From Candidatus Fermentibacter danicus (lineage in GTDB: Bacteria; Fermentibacterota; Fermentibacteria; Fermentibacterales; Fermentibacteraceae), in the NCBI GenBank assembly GCA_001618605.1, contig LKHC01000017.1, forward strand, positions 1 through 64,000: a stretch of 64,000 nucleotides of DNA, written 5' to 3'. Both the position numbers and the translations under genes were made by a program. Of the stretch, positions 51,706 through 60,536 are shown one piece after another (position 1 is the stretch's first letter; every line of letters begins with the position of its first letter). A model generated the notes under the pieces. The model had not been told where the DNA came from, ran no database searches, and worked only from the letters and a program-made list of their open reading frames with translations.

Positions 51706-52997
51706 CGATCCTCGTTGCCGTCGCCGGGCTCGCCGGCGGCGTTCCGCACGTGCCCGCCCCCTGCGTGTGGTCTTCTCCGGAGGGCGGTCCTTCCGACTCC
51801 CTGCGGATGGGAGGCGTCTTCCTCTCCCACAGGGCCTTCTTCGCCGCCTGCGCATCCGTTGATCCGGACGCGGACGGCATGCGGGTGGAAGAGCGGCTGC
51901 TCGAACTCAGCGAAACGCTTTCCCTCTCCTCTGAGCTGGTCGAGGCCTCCGTGACCTTCACGGCGAGGGACTCCGACTCCACGGAGGTCTTCCTCCGGAG
52001 TGGAGGCCTGGAAGCCAGATGGCCGGGCACGCCCTGGATCGGTGTGGAAGTGTCGCGTTCGCTCTCCGGGCCGTTCATCCCCGGCATGAGGGATCCCGTT
52101 CTGGACCGGGGATGGGTGGATATCGACTCGATCGCGTCGGTCGGAGCGACCCTCGGCGGTCTTCTCGGCTCTTCGCTGACTCTTACGGGTTACCTGCTTC
52201 CCCATGAGGACACCCTGGCCGTCTTCGAGGCATCCTCTCCGTGGCTGGGCTTCGGGAGTTTCGGCTATGCGTCCGTCTCGCTGGCGGGAAGCGATTCCTC
52301 TCTCGACATGAGCGTTTACAACGCCAGGATCGATCTCAGGGTCATCGAACCGTGGATCACCCTGATCCAGAGCGGGAAGGGCGCCGATTCCTCCGCCGTA
52401 ATGTTCGAGGGCGTCGGCTACACCCCGGTTTCAGGGGAATGGGGCGCTCTGGAGATCGTGCCCGTGTTCCGGTGGGCCGGCGATTCCCTTGTTTCTCCGG
52501 GTGGATCGGTCCCCCGCGGGCGAACCGTTCTCGGGCTGGACGCCGTACTCCGCCCGCGGGGGCGCGCTCTTTCCGGCGCGGTCGGCTGCCGCTATGATCC
52601 TGCAGATCCCGGCGCCGCCTCCGGAGCCTTCTCCGCGGACATGACCTCCGAGGGCGGATTCCATTATTCCCTGTCCGCGAGCGGGGTGGGAAGCCGCGCC
52701 TTCCGGGCGTCTGCGGCGTCGATCCTCCATCGCGGGAAGGCTTCCATGGGGGGAGGCCTCGAGATGATGTCCGACAGCCTCAGGATTACTGGCACTGCGG
52801 GATACTCTCCCACACCCGGCGTCCATGCGGTGCTGGAGGTTTCCGCCACGCCGGTGATCTGGGACGGGGACACGCCGGAGCCCCATGAATCCCTGTCGGC
52901 CGTCTTCGCGAGGAACGGCGTCACGGCGGCCCTGAGGCTGCAGAGACGGGACGGAGAGACAAGGATCATTGCTTCGGCCTGTGCGGTTTTCCCATGA
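51696..52997 (+). CDS. Exported protein, predicted outer-membrane barrel, probable CTG start
   Basis: 433 residues if read from CTG 51696. GGAGGTGA (51685-51692) lies 6 nt upstream, and translation from CTG gives (M)ALTILVAVAGLAGGVPHV, a convincing signal peptide that no ATG or GTG start would supply; the first ATG-type starts are at 51750 and later. An in-frame TGA at 51690 rules out anything longer. Residues ~25-80 contain an acidic helical segment (ASVDPDADGMRVEERLLELS). The rest is strand-turn pattern (SSLTLTGYLLPHEDTLAVFE; MSVYNARIDLRVIEPWITLI), as for outer-membrane barrels. Overlaps 50902 by 10 bp. Function unknown. Confidence 0.65.
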   Translation: MALTILVAVAGLAGGVPHVPAPCVWSSPEGGPSDSLRMGGVFLSHRAFFAACASVDPDADGMRVEERLLELSETLSLSSELVEASVTFTARDSDSTEVFLRSGGLEARWPGTPWIGVEVSRSLSGPFIPGMRDPVLDRGWVDIDSIASVGATLGGLLGSSLTLTGYLLPHEDTLAVFEASSPWLGFGSFGYASVSLAGSDSSLDMSVYNARIDLRVIEPWITLIQSGKGADSSAVMFEGVGYTPVSGEWGALEIVPVFRWAGDSLVSPGGSVPRGRTVLGLDAVLRPRGRALSGAVGCRYDPADPGAASGAFSADMTSEGGFHYSLSASGVGSRAFRASAASILHRGKASMGGGLEMMSDSLRITGTAGYSPTPGVHAVLEVSATPVIWDGDTPEPHESLSAVFARNGVTAALRLQRRDGETRIIASACAVFP

Positions 52998-53350
52998 AGA
53001 GGCTTTTCCCGGCTCTTGTTCTGCTAGGGCTCTGCGGCTGCTCCGCTCTGACCCCGGCGGCCCTTCCCACGGAGGGAACCTTCAGGATCAGATATCCCGG
53101 TGCGGCATCCGTCCAGCTCGTGGGGGACTGGAACTGCTGGGGCGGTCTCTCGTCCGCAGGAGGCATGCTCGATCCGGAATCCGGAGCCATGACGCCCGGT
53201 GCGGACGGCTACTGGACGGCCACGGTCGATCTGCCGCGCGGGCGTTATCGCTATGCCTTCATCGTGGACGGCTCCATATGGATGCCGGACGAGTCGAACC
53301 ATGTCCGGACCACCTACGAGGGCAGGGAAGTATCGGTATTCATAAAATGA
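52994..53350 (+). CDS. Lipoprotein with CBM48/AMPK-like glycan-binding domain
   Basis: 118 residues from ATG 52994 (ATGA overlap). LVLLGLCGCSALTPAA is a lipoprotein signal with lipobox L-C-G-C. The mature domain (FRIRYPGAASVQLVGDWNCW, GYWTATVDLPRGRYRYAFIV, DGSIWMPDESNHV) has the sequence order of the CBM48/AMPK1 glycogen-binding fold: F-x-x-x-x-A-x-x-V-x-L-x-G-x-W, and 'G-x-Y-x-Y-x-F-x-V-D-G'. It should bind alpha-glucan or the locus glycan at a membrane surface. A complete enzyme is not attached, so this is a binding-only protein. Confidence 0.75.
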   Translation: MKRLFPALVLLGLCGCSALTPAALPTEGTFRIRYPGAASVQLVGDWNCWGGLSSAGGMLDPESGAMTPGADGYWTATVDLPRGRYRYAFIVDGSIWMPDESNHVRTTYEGREVSVFIK

Positions 53351-53364
53351 CGGGTGGTTAGCCG

Positions 53365-54402
53365 ATGGCGTCTGTCGAGTTCATAGGCGTGGAAAAGGTC
53401 TTTCCGGGTGGAGTCACGGCGCTTGCCGACTTCTCCGTGACCGTCCCGGACGGCGAGTTCGTCGTCCTTGTCGGCCCCAGCGGATGCGGCAAGTCAACGT
53501 CGCTCCGCATCCTGGCCGGCCTCGAGGAGCCTACTGGCGGCCGTGTCCGGATCGGCGACAGGGACGTCACCTCCCTCTCTCCGCAGGACCGGGACGTGGC
53601 CATGGTCTTCCAGAACTACGCCCTCTATCCTCACATGACCGTCTTCGACAACATGGCCTTCGCCCTGCGGATGAGAAAGACACCCCGGGTCGAGGTCGCA
53701 CGGAGGGTGGAGGAGGCCGCGGCCATCCTGGACATGACCCCGCTCCTCGGCAGGAAGCCGAGGGAGCTCTCGGGGGGCCAGCGGCAGAGGGTCGCCCTCG
53801 GCCGTGCGATAGTCCGGAAGCCGGCCGTCTTCCTTTTCGACGAACCCCTCTCCAATCTGGATGCCAGACTGAGGGTCCAGATGCGCGGCGAGCTGGCCAG
53901 GCTGCACAGCAGGCTCCGCGTCACAATGATCTACGTCACCCACGACCAGGCCGAGGCGATGACGCTGGGAGACCGGATCGTGGTTCTCAAGGACGGGCGC
54001 ATCCAGCAGATCGCTGCGCCCATGGAACTCTACGACAGACCCGTGAATTCCTTCGTGGCCGGTTTCATAGGCAGCCCCGCGATGAACTTCCTTCCCCTGG
54101 ACAGCCCTGGCTCGGGCCTTGCCGGCGTCGCCTCGGCGGGGCAGACCCCCCCGGAAGGGGCGGTTCTGGTGGGCATCAGGCCGGAGGACGTCGTACCTTC
54201 TCCTCAGGGTGCGCTGGAATGCACCTGCGAGGTCGTCGAGGTCTTCGGGAACGAGAAGATCATCCACCTCAGGACTGCGGACGGGAATCTCCTGGTCGTG
54301 CGCGTGGAGCCGTCGACTCCAGCATCGATCGGAGGCGGCGCCAGGGTCGACTTCAGACGAGGGCGCTGCCACTTCTTCGGCAGGGCCGGTGAAAGGTTGT
54401 AG
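53365..54402 (+). CDS. Sugar-type ABC ATPase (UgpC/MalK/MsmX-like)
   Basis: 345 residues. Motifs are Walker A VGPSGCGKSTSLRILAGLEE, signature RELSGGQRQRVALGRAIVRK, Walker B AVFLFDEPLSNLDARLRVQM and the switch YVTHDQAEAMTL. The C-terminal ~90 residues form the MalK-like regulatory OB/TOBE domain (LVGIRPEDVVPSPQGALECT). No permease or binding protein is encoded nearby, so it may be a shared ATPase serving transporters elsewhere, as MsmX does. Its position amid glycan genes is unexplained. Fourteen bases separate it from the lipoprotein. Confidence 0.93.
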   Translation: MASVEFIGVEKVFPGGVTALADFSVTVPDGEFVVLVGPSGCGKSTSLRILAGLEEPTGGRVRIGDRDVTSLSPQDRDVAMVFQNYALYPHMTVFDNMAFALRMRKTPRVEVARRVEEAAAILDMTPLLGRKPRELSGGQRQRVALGRAIVRKPAVFLFDEPLSNLDARLRVQMRGELARLHSRLRVTMIYVTHDQAEAMTLGDRIVVLKDGRIQQIAAPMELYDRPVNSFVAGFIGSPAMNFLPLDSPGSGLAGVASAGQTPPEGAVLVGIRPEDVVPSPQGALECTCEVVEVFGNEKIIHLRTADGNLLVVRVEPSTPASIGGGARVDFRRGRCHFFGRAGERL

Positions 54403-54405
54403 CAG

Positions 54406-55506
54406 ATGGCCGACTCGTTGCTCCACGTTCTGTTCGCCTTCATCGGTGCTCTGGTTCTCTCGCTGTCGCTCACTCCGCTCGCGAGGCGGATCGCACTCCG
54501 GACCAACCTCGTAGACAGGCCCGGCGACCGGAAGAAACACCTGATGGCCACGCCGCTCCTGGGAGGCGTAGCCGTCTACCTCGCCTTCGCGTTTACAATC
54601 ATAGCCGGCCTCCTCTTCTGGAAGGGTCTTCCGGAGGGGACGATCGCCGACACCCCGCTGGACTGGCAGTCTCTGGGCTTCATGGTGATCGGAGGCGGCT
54701 TCCTGATGGCCCTCACGGGTCTTCTGGACGACATCCTCGAACTGTCCCCGCGCACGAAGCTGATCCTCCAGTCCCTCTCCGCCGTGGCGGTGGGCGTGTA
54801 CTTCGTCGTGAAGGGCGCCCAGTTGAACCTGTTCCTGTCCGGAGGGCCGCTGGCATGGCTTGCGGCTCCGATAACGATCTTCTGGCTGGTCGGCATCACC
54901 AACTCCGTCAACCTGCTGGACCATGCCGACGGTCTGGCCGCGGGGATCTCTGCCATCGCAACCGCCTTCTTCACCGTGATAAATCTCCTGGCCGGCAACG
55001 AGGCCGTCGCCTTCATCTGTGCGGCGCTGTCCGGAGCCTGCTGCGGATTCCTGCCCTACAACTTCAATCCCGCCTCGATCTTCATGGGGGACTGCGGCAG
55101 CAACCTGCTGGGCTTCGTGCTTGGCGTCACCGCCGTCCTCGGCGTCTACACCCCCGACGGTTCCATAAGGGAGATAGCGATCTTCTCCCCCCTCCTGGTG
55201 CTCGCCGTCCCCCTGCTGGACACCATTCTGGTGCTCATCTACAGGAAGCGTCACCGTGTTCCGCTCCTCTCGGGCGACAGGAACCATCTCGCCCACAGGC
55301 TGATGCGGATCGGGCTCAGCCACAGGGAGGCCATCATCCTCCTCTATGCGATAGGGCTGCTGATGGGCTTTCTGGCCCTCCTGCTGCCCACTCTCAGGCT
55401 CTATCAGGCCATGCTCGTATTCGCTCATGCAGCGGGCTTCTCCGTCATAATCGCCCTCTTCATATCCAACGGCGAGAAGAGGAACAGGACAGACGATGAC
55501 AAGTAG
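54406..55506 (+). CDS. Polyprenyl-phosphate HexNAc-1-phosphate transferase (WecA/TagO/MraY family)
   Basis: 366 residues, about 11 helices. Cytosolic-loop motifs are DRPGDRKKHLMATPLLGGVA, LDDILELSPRTKLILQSLSA (the D-D-x-x-E/D pair), NSVNLLDHADGLAAGI (the N-x-x-N-x-x-D element) and MGDCGSNLLGFVLG, ending with the loop around SGDRNHLAHRLMRIGL (H-x-x-H). They define the WecA-type branch, which moves GlcNAc- or related sugar-1-phosphate to undecaprenyl phosphate. With the WbaP-type enzyme at 48191, the operon has two initiating transferases. It overlaps the following gene by 11 bp. Confidence 0.95.
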   Translation: MADSLLHVLFAFIGALVLSLSLTPLARRIALRTNLVDRPGDRKKHLMATPLLGGVAVYLAFAFTIIAGLLFWKGLPEGTIADTPLDWQSLGFMVIGGGFLMALTGLLDDILELSPRTKLILQSLSAVAVGVYFVVKGAQLNLFLSGGPLAWLAAPITIFWLVGITNSVNLLDHADGLAAGISAIATAFFTVINLLAGNEAVAFICAALSGACCGFLPYNFNPASIFMGDCGSNLLGFVLGVTAVLGVYTPDGSIREIAIFSPLLVLAVPLLDTILVLIYRKRHRVPLLSGDRNHLAHRLMRIGLSHREAIILLYAIGLLMGFLALLLPTLRLYQAMLVFAHAAGFSVIIALFISNGEKRNRTDDDK

Positions 55507-58474
55507 ACCGTTCGAGAGAGCGGCGGCTCCCTGGCTCATCCTGCTGATATCCGCCCTCGTGATCTTCACCCTGATGCCGAACAACCGGTCCAGCATCCTC
55601 GTGAAGGAGCTGGCCTACGCCCTGGGCGGAGCCGCATGCTCGCTCCTGCTGGCCTCGGCCGTCATCCGGCGGGTGCCCCTGAACCCGTCCGTGGACTGGA
55701 AGCTGGCCTCCGCGTTCGTCCTGCTTCTGGTCTGGATGGTCTTCAGGCACTTCTCGGGCGTCCCGTCGGTCAACGGTCCCAACACGATCATCAGCTTCGG
55801 CATGCTGGGCCTCGTCGCCGGTTCCGCGGGCCTGCTCCTCGACGCCCGTGGAAGGAAGACCGTACTGGCGGGCATGATGGTACTGGTCGGGTTGCTGTGC
55901 ATCTACTCGCTTCTCCAGTGGATGAACCTCGTCATCTTTCCGTGGGACGTTTACCTTGGCTCAGGGGGCAGGGTCTCCGGATCGCTCGGCAACCCGAACC
56001 TCCTGGGCGGGTTCCTCTCGGCATGCATCCCGGTTGCGGCAGGCTTTCTGCTGGAGCCGGCAGCCGGCCACAGGACCCGCAGGCTGATACTTCTCGGCCT
56101 CTTCTCCCTCGCCTCGGTCCTCTGCATCGTGGCCAGCGGAACGCGGGGCAGCATCATCGGGCTGGGCGCCGGGCTCGTCTTCATGGCCGTATTCTCCTTC
56201 GTCAGGTCGCGCGGCGGGTTCCGCGGGAACCTGGTTCTGCCGCTGATCTGCATGGCCTCTCTTCTGTTGGTCGGATTCCTGATGAAGGACAGGCTCGTCG
56301 AACTGACCCGGCTCGGCGAGGGCACTGCCAGGGTCCGGCTCGTCATCTGGGAGGGCGCCGCCAGGCTCATAGCCGCGAACCCCTTCCTCGGATACGGGCC
56401 GGGTACCTTCCAGATAATCTTCCCCGCCGTGCGCAATCCCATGTACAGCATCCTGGGAACCAGCCACAACACCCTTCACGTCCACTGCGAGTACCTCGAA
56501 ATACTCGTCGAGGTCGGCCTGATAGGGGCCATCCTCTACGCCGCCATCGCATGGAGGGTGTTCCGGTCCGCATCGAGCGACGGCGCAGGCGGCCGGCGCC
56601 GGTTCGGCATGGTGGAAGCCGGAATCCTGGGAGGGATCGTCGCCCTGCTGGCCGAAGCCTTCGTGTCGGTCAGCCTCAGGTGGCCCCCGGGGGCCTTCCT
56701 TCTCGCGATCCTGTGCGGCCTGCTCCTGTCCTGCGGCGGGGGCACGCCCAGGCCTGCGCCCGGAATCCTCGGTGCGGTCCTGATCGCGCCCGCCCTGTTC
56801 ATGGCGTTCCGGGGAACGGACCATTACGTCACCGGGATAAGGTCGGGCAACTATCTCTTTCTGGGGAAGGATCTTTACCTGGACAAGATCGAGAACGAAC
56901 TGGTCCTCGCCTCGAACGCGGCCATGGCCTACGCCCAGACCGGAAATGAAACCAGACGCGTCGAGGCTCTCCAGCGCTTCGAATCGGCCTGGCTGCACAG
57001 CGACAGTTCGATAGCCATATGCACGAGATGCGTGGAGATCAACCCGGAGGAACTCGGCGGCTGGTACGGACTCGGCAGCGCATGGCTCACAAGGGCCGTC
57101 CTCATCGAACCCACGAACCAGGCCCTTTCAAATCTGCTCAGGTCGGAGTCCCGCCCCGGGGTCGGGGATCACGAACTCGCTCTCCAGGCCACGCGGCAGG
57201 CGCTGGCGGCCTACGAATCGCTGCGCGTACGGGCTCCCGACTACGCCGAACTCAACAACAACCTGGCGCTCACCTACACAAGGCTCGGCCAGCCGGACAT
57301 GGCGATGCACGCGATAAGGCGCGCATACGAACTCCACGGTCACAGGAGACCCGACTACATCAGCCAGGCGCTGTCGCTGTCACCGATCGGCGGGCAGTTC
57401 GATGCACTGCACATCCTATGGCACGAGCAGATGAACAATGTCGCCCAGGGGATAAAATCGGGCGACAAGATCGAGGAACGGCTGGCGACGGCCGAATGGA
57501 TTTCCGGCCTTGCGATCCTCTTCAATCCCGGCGCATCGGACAGCCTGGCGGAGGCGCTTTCCGGGATGGCGGCGGACCTGCCCGGCGGCTATTCGGATAT
57601 CCTGTGCGCGGATCTCGCCGATCAGGCGGCCCTGGCTTCCATCGACGCCGGGCTTTTCCAAAGAGCCATGGAATGCGATACGACAGGTCTCCTGGAAGCC
57701 GCGGCCCCGGGTCTCGCCTCGACCGACGCGATCCTGCCCGGCCACCTGTCCGCGAGGGCCGTGACTCTCGGGCTGAGGGGGGATCTGCAGGGATACGAAC
57801 AGATACTCCAGCTTGCCGACCAGATCAGGTACTGCGGATTCGAATGGGCGTCGTCCTGGCCCTCGAACGGAGGGATTCCGGCGCCGATGATCGAGGCACT
57901 GCCGCGCACCGGCCCTCCCGCTTCATGGAGGGGAGTGTTCCTCAGGATGGTTCTCCACCTCCTGAACGTGGATTCCTTCATGGTGAACAGGGTCTTCATC
58001 TCGAGGACGGACTTCAGCGAGTCCGTCCCTGCCGAAGTGCTGGACGGGCTGGTCAGGGTCTGGCGCGGGGTCGGAGGTCTCCGATCCTCGTCGGACCAGG
58101 ATCCGTCCAGGGCCGAGCCCTGGATTCCCGGTTCGGTCATGGCCGGGGCGGCTGCGCTGGCCGGTCTCCCGGACACCTCGGGCTCAGGCATGCTCGAGAC
58201 CGGGATCGCCTTCCACCTGCTCTCGATAGGCTCGACCTGGTGGGGCACCACTCAGCCGACCGTCCTTCAGCGGGATTACATGATACAAAGGCTGGACGCG
58301 CTGCGCGACTCCCTCGACTCCGTGCTGGGCGCCGAGGAGGCCAGGTATTCCGTGAACCGGCTCCTGCGGGAGATCGAGCCGATTCTGAACACACCGTTCA
58401 GGGGGGTTCCGAATCCGTTCATGGATGTGCTGGAGGACAAACTGATCGAGGGAACCACTCTGTCGGTACTCTGA
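55496..58474 (+). CDS. Wzy/WaaL-like O-antigen ligase/polymerase fused to TPR-type domain
   Basis: 992 residues. The first ~440 are a polytopic O-antigen ligase/polymerase domain of about 12 helices: IGLGAGLVFMAVFSFVRSRG, RLGEGTARVRLVIWEGAARL, FLGYGPGTFQIIFPAVRNPM, and SHNTLHVHCEYLEILVEVGL (the 'H-N-x-x-x' loop of Wzy_C). The last ~550 are soluble and helix-rich, with tetratricopeptide-like stretches (EINPEELGGWYGLGSAWLTR; APDYAELNNNLALTYTRLGQ). A long C-terminal TPR tail is common in ligases of FCB-type bacteria and may organise the glycan complex. It is the last gene of the operon. ATG 55496 overlaps wecA-like by 11 bp. Confidence 0.9.
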   Translation: MTSRPFERAAAPWLILLISALVIFTLMPNNRSSILVKELAYALGGAACSLLLASAVIRRVPLNPSVDWKLASAFVLLLVWMVFRHFSGVPSVNGPNTIISFGMLGLVAGSAGLLLDARGRKTVLAGMMVLVGLLCIYSLLQWMNLVIFPWDVYLGSGGRVSGSLGNPNLLGGFLSACIPVAAGFLLEPAAGHRTRRLILLGLFSLASVLCIVASGTRGSIIGLGAGLVFMAVFSFVRSRGGFRGNLVLPLICMASLLLVGFLMKDRLVELTRLGEGTARVRLVIWEGAARLIAANPFLGYGPGTFQIIFPAVRNPMYSILGTSHNTLHVHCEYLEILVEVGLIGAILYAAIAWRVFRSASSDGAGGRRRFGMVEAGILGGIVALLAEAFVSVSLRWPPGAFLLAILCGLLLSCGGGTPRPAPGILGAVLIAPALFMAFRGTDHYVTGIRSGNYLFLGKDLYLDKIENELVLASNAAMAYAQTGNETRRVEALQRFESAWLHSDSSIAICTRCVEINPEELGGWYGLGSAWLTRAVLIEPTNQALSNLLRSESRPGVGDHELALQATRQALAAYESLRVRAPDYAELNNNLALTYTRLGQPDMAMHAIRRAYELHGHRRPDYISQALSLSPIGGQFDALHILWHEQMNNVAQGIKSGDKIEERLATAEWISGLAILFNPGASDSLAEALSGMAADLPGGYSDILCADLADQAALASIDAGLFQRAMECDTTGLLEAAAPGLASTDAILPGHLSARAVTLGLRGDLQGYEQILQLADQIRYCGFEWASSWPSNGGIPAPMIEALPRTGPPASWRGVFLRMVLHLLNVDSFMVNRVFISRTDFSESVPAEVLDGLVRVWRGVGGLRSSSDQDPSRAEPWIPGSVMAGAAALAGLPDTSGSGMLETGIAFHLLSIGSTWWGTTQPTVLQRDYMIQRLDALRDSLDSVLGAEEARYSVNRLLREIEPILNTPFRGVPNPFMDVLEDKLIEGTTLSVL

Positions 58475-58545
58475 GCCACCTGGAGCCGGTCGTGGAACGG
58501 GGGCCGCGGGGGCTGCGCCGCGCCCCGGCGGCGATGCCGCGACAC

Positions 58546-58574
58546 TTGTCAGGAATGGCCTTTCCGGCTAGATT
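58546..58574 (+). promoter_or_regulatory. Promoter of rimP-nusA-infB operon
   Basis: TTGTCA (58546-58551), a 17-bp spacer and TAGATT (58569-58574) lie in the 177-bp gap that separates the glycan operon from rimP. The leader would be about 70 nt. The GC-rich bases before it (58490-58540) can fold weakly but lack a T tract, so a terminator for the preceding operon is not clear. Confidence 0.65.
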
Positions 58575-58651
58575 TAAACGCTAAAAGCTCCTGCACGAGT
58601 ACGAGCCGCGCGGGCGGGTGTACCTGCCAACGGGGCGTTTTGTGCTTAGTC

Positions 58652-59119
58652 ATGAAGGTCGAGGCCGGATTGGATGCAACCCTGCTGCGTGAATCCGTCG
58701 AGGCTCTGGCGGACGACATGGGGCTTCTGCTCGTCGATCTGGGCTGGTTCCAGTCCGGCAGGAGGGGAACGCTCAGGGTTCTCGTGGACAGGCCCGGCAG
58801 GGTGACCATCGGCGAGTGTGCGAAGCTGTCGCGAGCCATCGAGGACATGATGGACAGGGATATGCTCGAGCCGGGATCGTTCGTGCTCGAGGTCGGTTCT
58901 CCGGGAGTCGGGCGGAGGCTCGAATCCGAGAACGACTGGAAGAGGTGCGTCGGAAGGACGGTCAGGGTGGAGACCGAAGGCGATTCCTTCGAGGACGAGA
59001 TCATCTCCTACGAGGGCGGATGCCTGGTCTTCGCGGGCGGCAGGATCGTGCCGTCCTTCCTGGTCACGAGGGCGGTCGAGGTCCTCGAAACGGGTGGAAA
59101 CAGGGGCAGGAAGGCCTGA
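58652..59119 (+). CDS. rimP: Ribosome maturation factor RimP
   Basis: 155 residues. LADDMGLLLVDLGWFQSGRR and LRVLVDRPGRVTIGECAKLS match the RimP N-terminal domain. EPGSFVLEVGSPGVGRRLES is the most conserved RimP segment, and an SH3-like C-terminal domain follows (GRTVRVETEGDSFEDEI). RimP is needed for 30S assembly. ATG 58652 is chosen; an in-frame TTG at 58640 is the alternative and no strong ribosome-binding site decides. First gene of the translation operon. Confidence 0.95.
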   Translation: MKVEAGLDATLLRESVEALADDMGLLLVDLGWFQSGRRGTLRVLVDRPGRVTIGECAKLSRAIEDMMDRDMLEPGSFVLEVGSPGVGRRLESENDWKRCVGRTVRVETEGDSFEDEIISYEGGCLVFAGGRIVPSFLVTRAVEVLETGGNRGRKA

Positions 59120-59162
59120 CGGGCGCAGACGGTCGGAACCCCTTGCGGACAGGGAGAACGAA

Positions 59163-60536
59163 GTGTCCAATTACGACAGGATAGACGCTCTAGCCAGGCT
59201 GGTTCGGGAGAAGGGCGTAAACAAGGAGGTCCTCGTCAGGAGCCTATATCAGGCTCTCATCAAGGCGACCGAGCTCGAGTACGGCACCGCGCAGGACATC
59301 CGCATCACCTGGGACCACCAGCAGGGCGACGTGAAGCTCGAGGCCATGATGGAGGTGGTCGAGGAGGTCGCGGAGGGTTCCGAGCACCTTCAGATCGCCC
59401 GCAAGAAGGCTAAGAAGATAAAGGCCGACGCCGAGAAGGGCGAAAAGATCCCCGTACCTGTCGACATCTCCGACTTCCAGCGCTCCTCCGTCAACGTCTT
59501 CCGCCAGGAGTTCCTGTCCCTCGTCCGCATGGCGGAGCGCGAGCAGGTCATGCACGAGTACGAGGACAAGATTGGTCACATCATCCCGAGGTGCAGGGTC
59601 CAGCAGGTCTACAGGAACAGGGTGCTCGTGCAGGTCGCCGGCCGCATCGAGGCCGTCGTGCCCGCCGAGGAAAGAGCCAGAGGAGAGCGCTACGACCAGA
59701 ACGACCCGATACTGCCCGTTCTCATCAGGGTCGAGAAGCCCGAATCCATGGAGCCCCAGCTCGTTCTGTCCCGCGCAACCCCCATGCTCGTGAAGCGCCT
59801 CTTCGAGCGGGAAGCCCCCGAGATCGAGGAGGGCGTGGTCGAGGTTCGCGCCATTGCCCGCGAGCCGGGCGTGAGGACCAAGCTCGCGGTCGCGAGCAAC
59901 GATCACAGGGTGGACGCCGTAGGAACCTTCGTCGGCGTGAAGGGCAGCCGCGTGCAGGCCGTGATGAGGGAGCTCAACGGCGAGAGGATAGACATCATCC
60001 CCTGGACGATGGACCGCAGGGTTCTCGCCACCCACGCCCTGCTTCCCGCCACCGTGCTGAACGTCGACCAGACCCGCTATACCGACCCGGTAACGGGAGA
60101 GGAACGGATTCGGATGGTCGCCATCGTGCCGGACGATCATCTCTCTCTCGCCATAGGCAAGAACGGCCATAACGTCCGGCTCGCCGGCGAGCTGGTGGGA
60201 TCGCGCATAGACATCGAGACCCAGTCTCTGTGGGAAGAGCAGAAGCGCTGGGAGGAGATGCTCAGGGTGGATGCCTCCGAGATCCAGGGCATAAGCGACA
60301 AATTGATCGAGCGCCTCAGGGTCTCCGGCTACGATTCGGCCAACTCGATAGCCGAGGCAACCATGGACGAGCTTCTGAAGGTTCACGGAATAGGACCCGT
60401 AAAGGCGGAGCAGATCCACCAGGAGGCGAAACGACTGGTGGAGAAGCGGGCCTTGGAGGTCGAGGCGCTGAAGATGGAGCAGGATGCCGGCAGTGCCGGT
60501 TCAGACGGCGCCGGACAGGGCGGTGGAGATGACTGA
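59163..60536 (+). CDS. nusA: Transcription elongation/termination factor NusA
   Basis: 457 residues from GTG 59163, with AGGGAG 6 nt upstream. Domains are the N-terminal RNA-polymerase-binding region (YQALIKATELEYGTAQDIRI), S1 (IIPRCRVQQVYRNRVLVQVA), KH1 and KH2 (AVGTFVGVKGSRVQAVMREL; IAIGKNGHNVRLAGELVGSR), and a C-terminal helix-hairpin-helix (ISDKLIERLRVSGYDSANSI; LKVHGIGPVKAEQIHQEA). The acidic AR repeats of E. coli NusA are absent. The stop overlaps the infB start by 8 bp, with no ylxR or L7Ae-like gene between them. Confidence 0.97.
   Translation: MSNYDRIDALARLVREKGVNKEVLVRSLYQALIKATELEYGTAQDIRITWDHQQGDVKLEAMMEVVEEVAEGSEHLQIARKKAKKIKADAEKGEKIPVPVDISDFQRSSVNVFRQEFLSLVRMAEREQVMHEYEDKIGHIIPRCRVQQVYRNRVLVQVAGRIEAVVPAEERARGERYDQNDPILPVLIRVEKPESMEPQLVLSRATPMLVKRLFEREAPEIEEGVVEVRAIAREPGVRTKLAVASNDHRVDAVGTFVGVKGSRVQAVMRELNGERIDIIPWTMDRRVLATHALLPATVLNVDQTRYTDPVTGEERIRMVAIVPDDHLSLAIGKNGHNVRLAGELVGSRIDIETQSLWEEQKRWEEMLRVDASEIQGISDKLIERLRVSGYDSANSIAEATMDELLKVHGIGPVKAEQIHQEAKRLVEKRALEVEALKMEQDAGSAGSDGAGQGGGDD

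Noticed and set aside
58490-58540. Terminator for the glycan operon
   Set aside because: GC-rich partial palindromes are present but there is no convincing stem or T tract.
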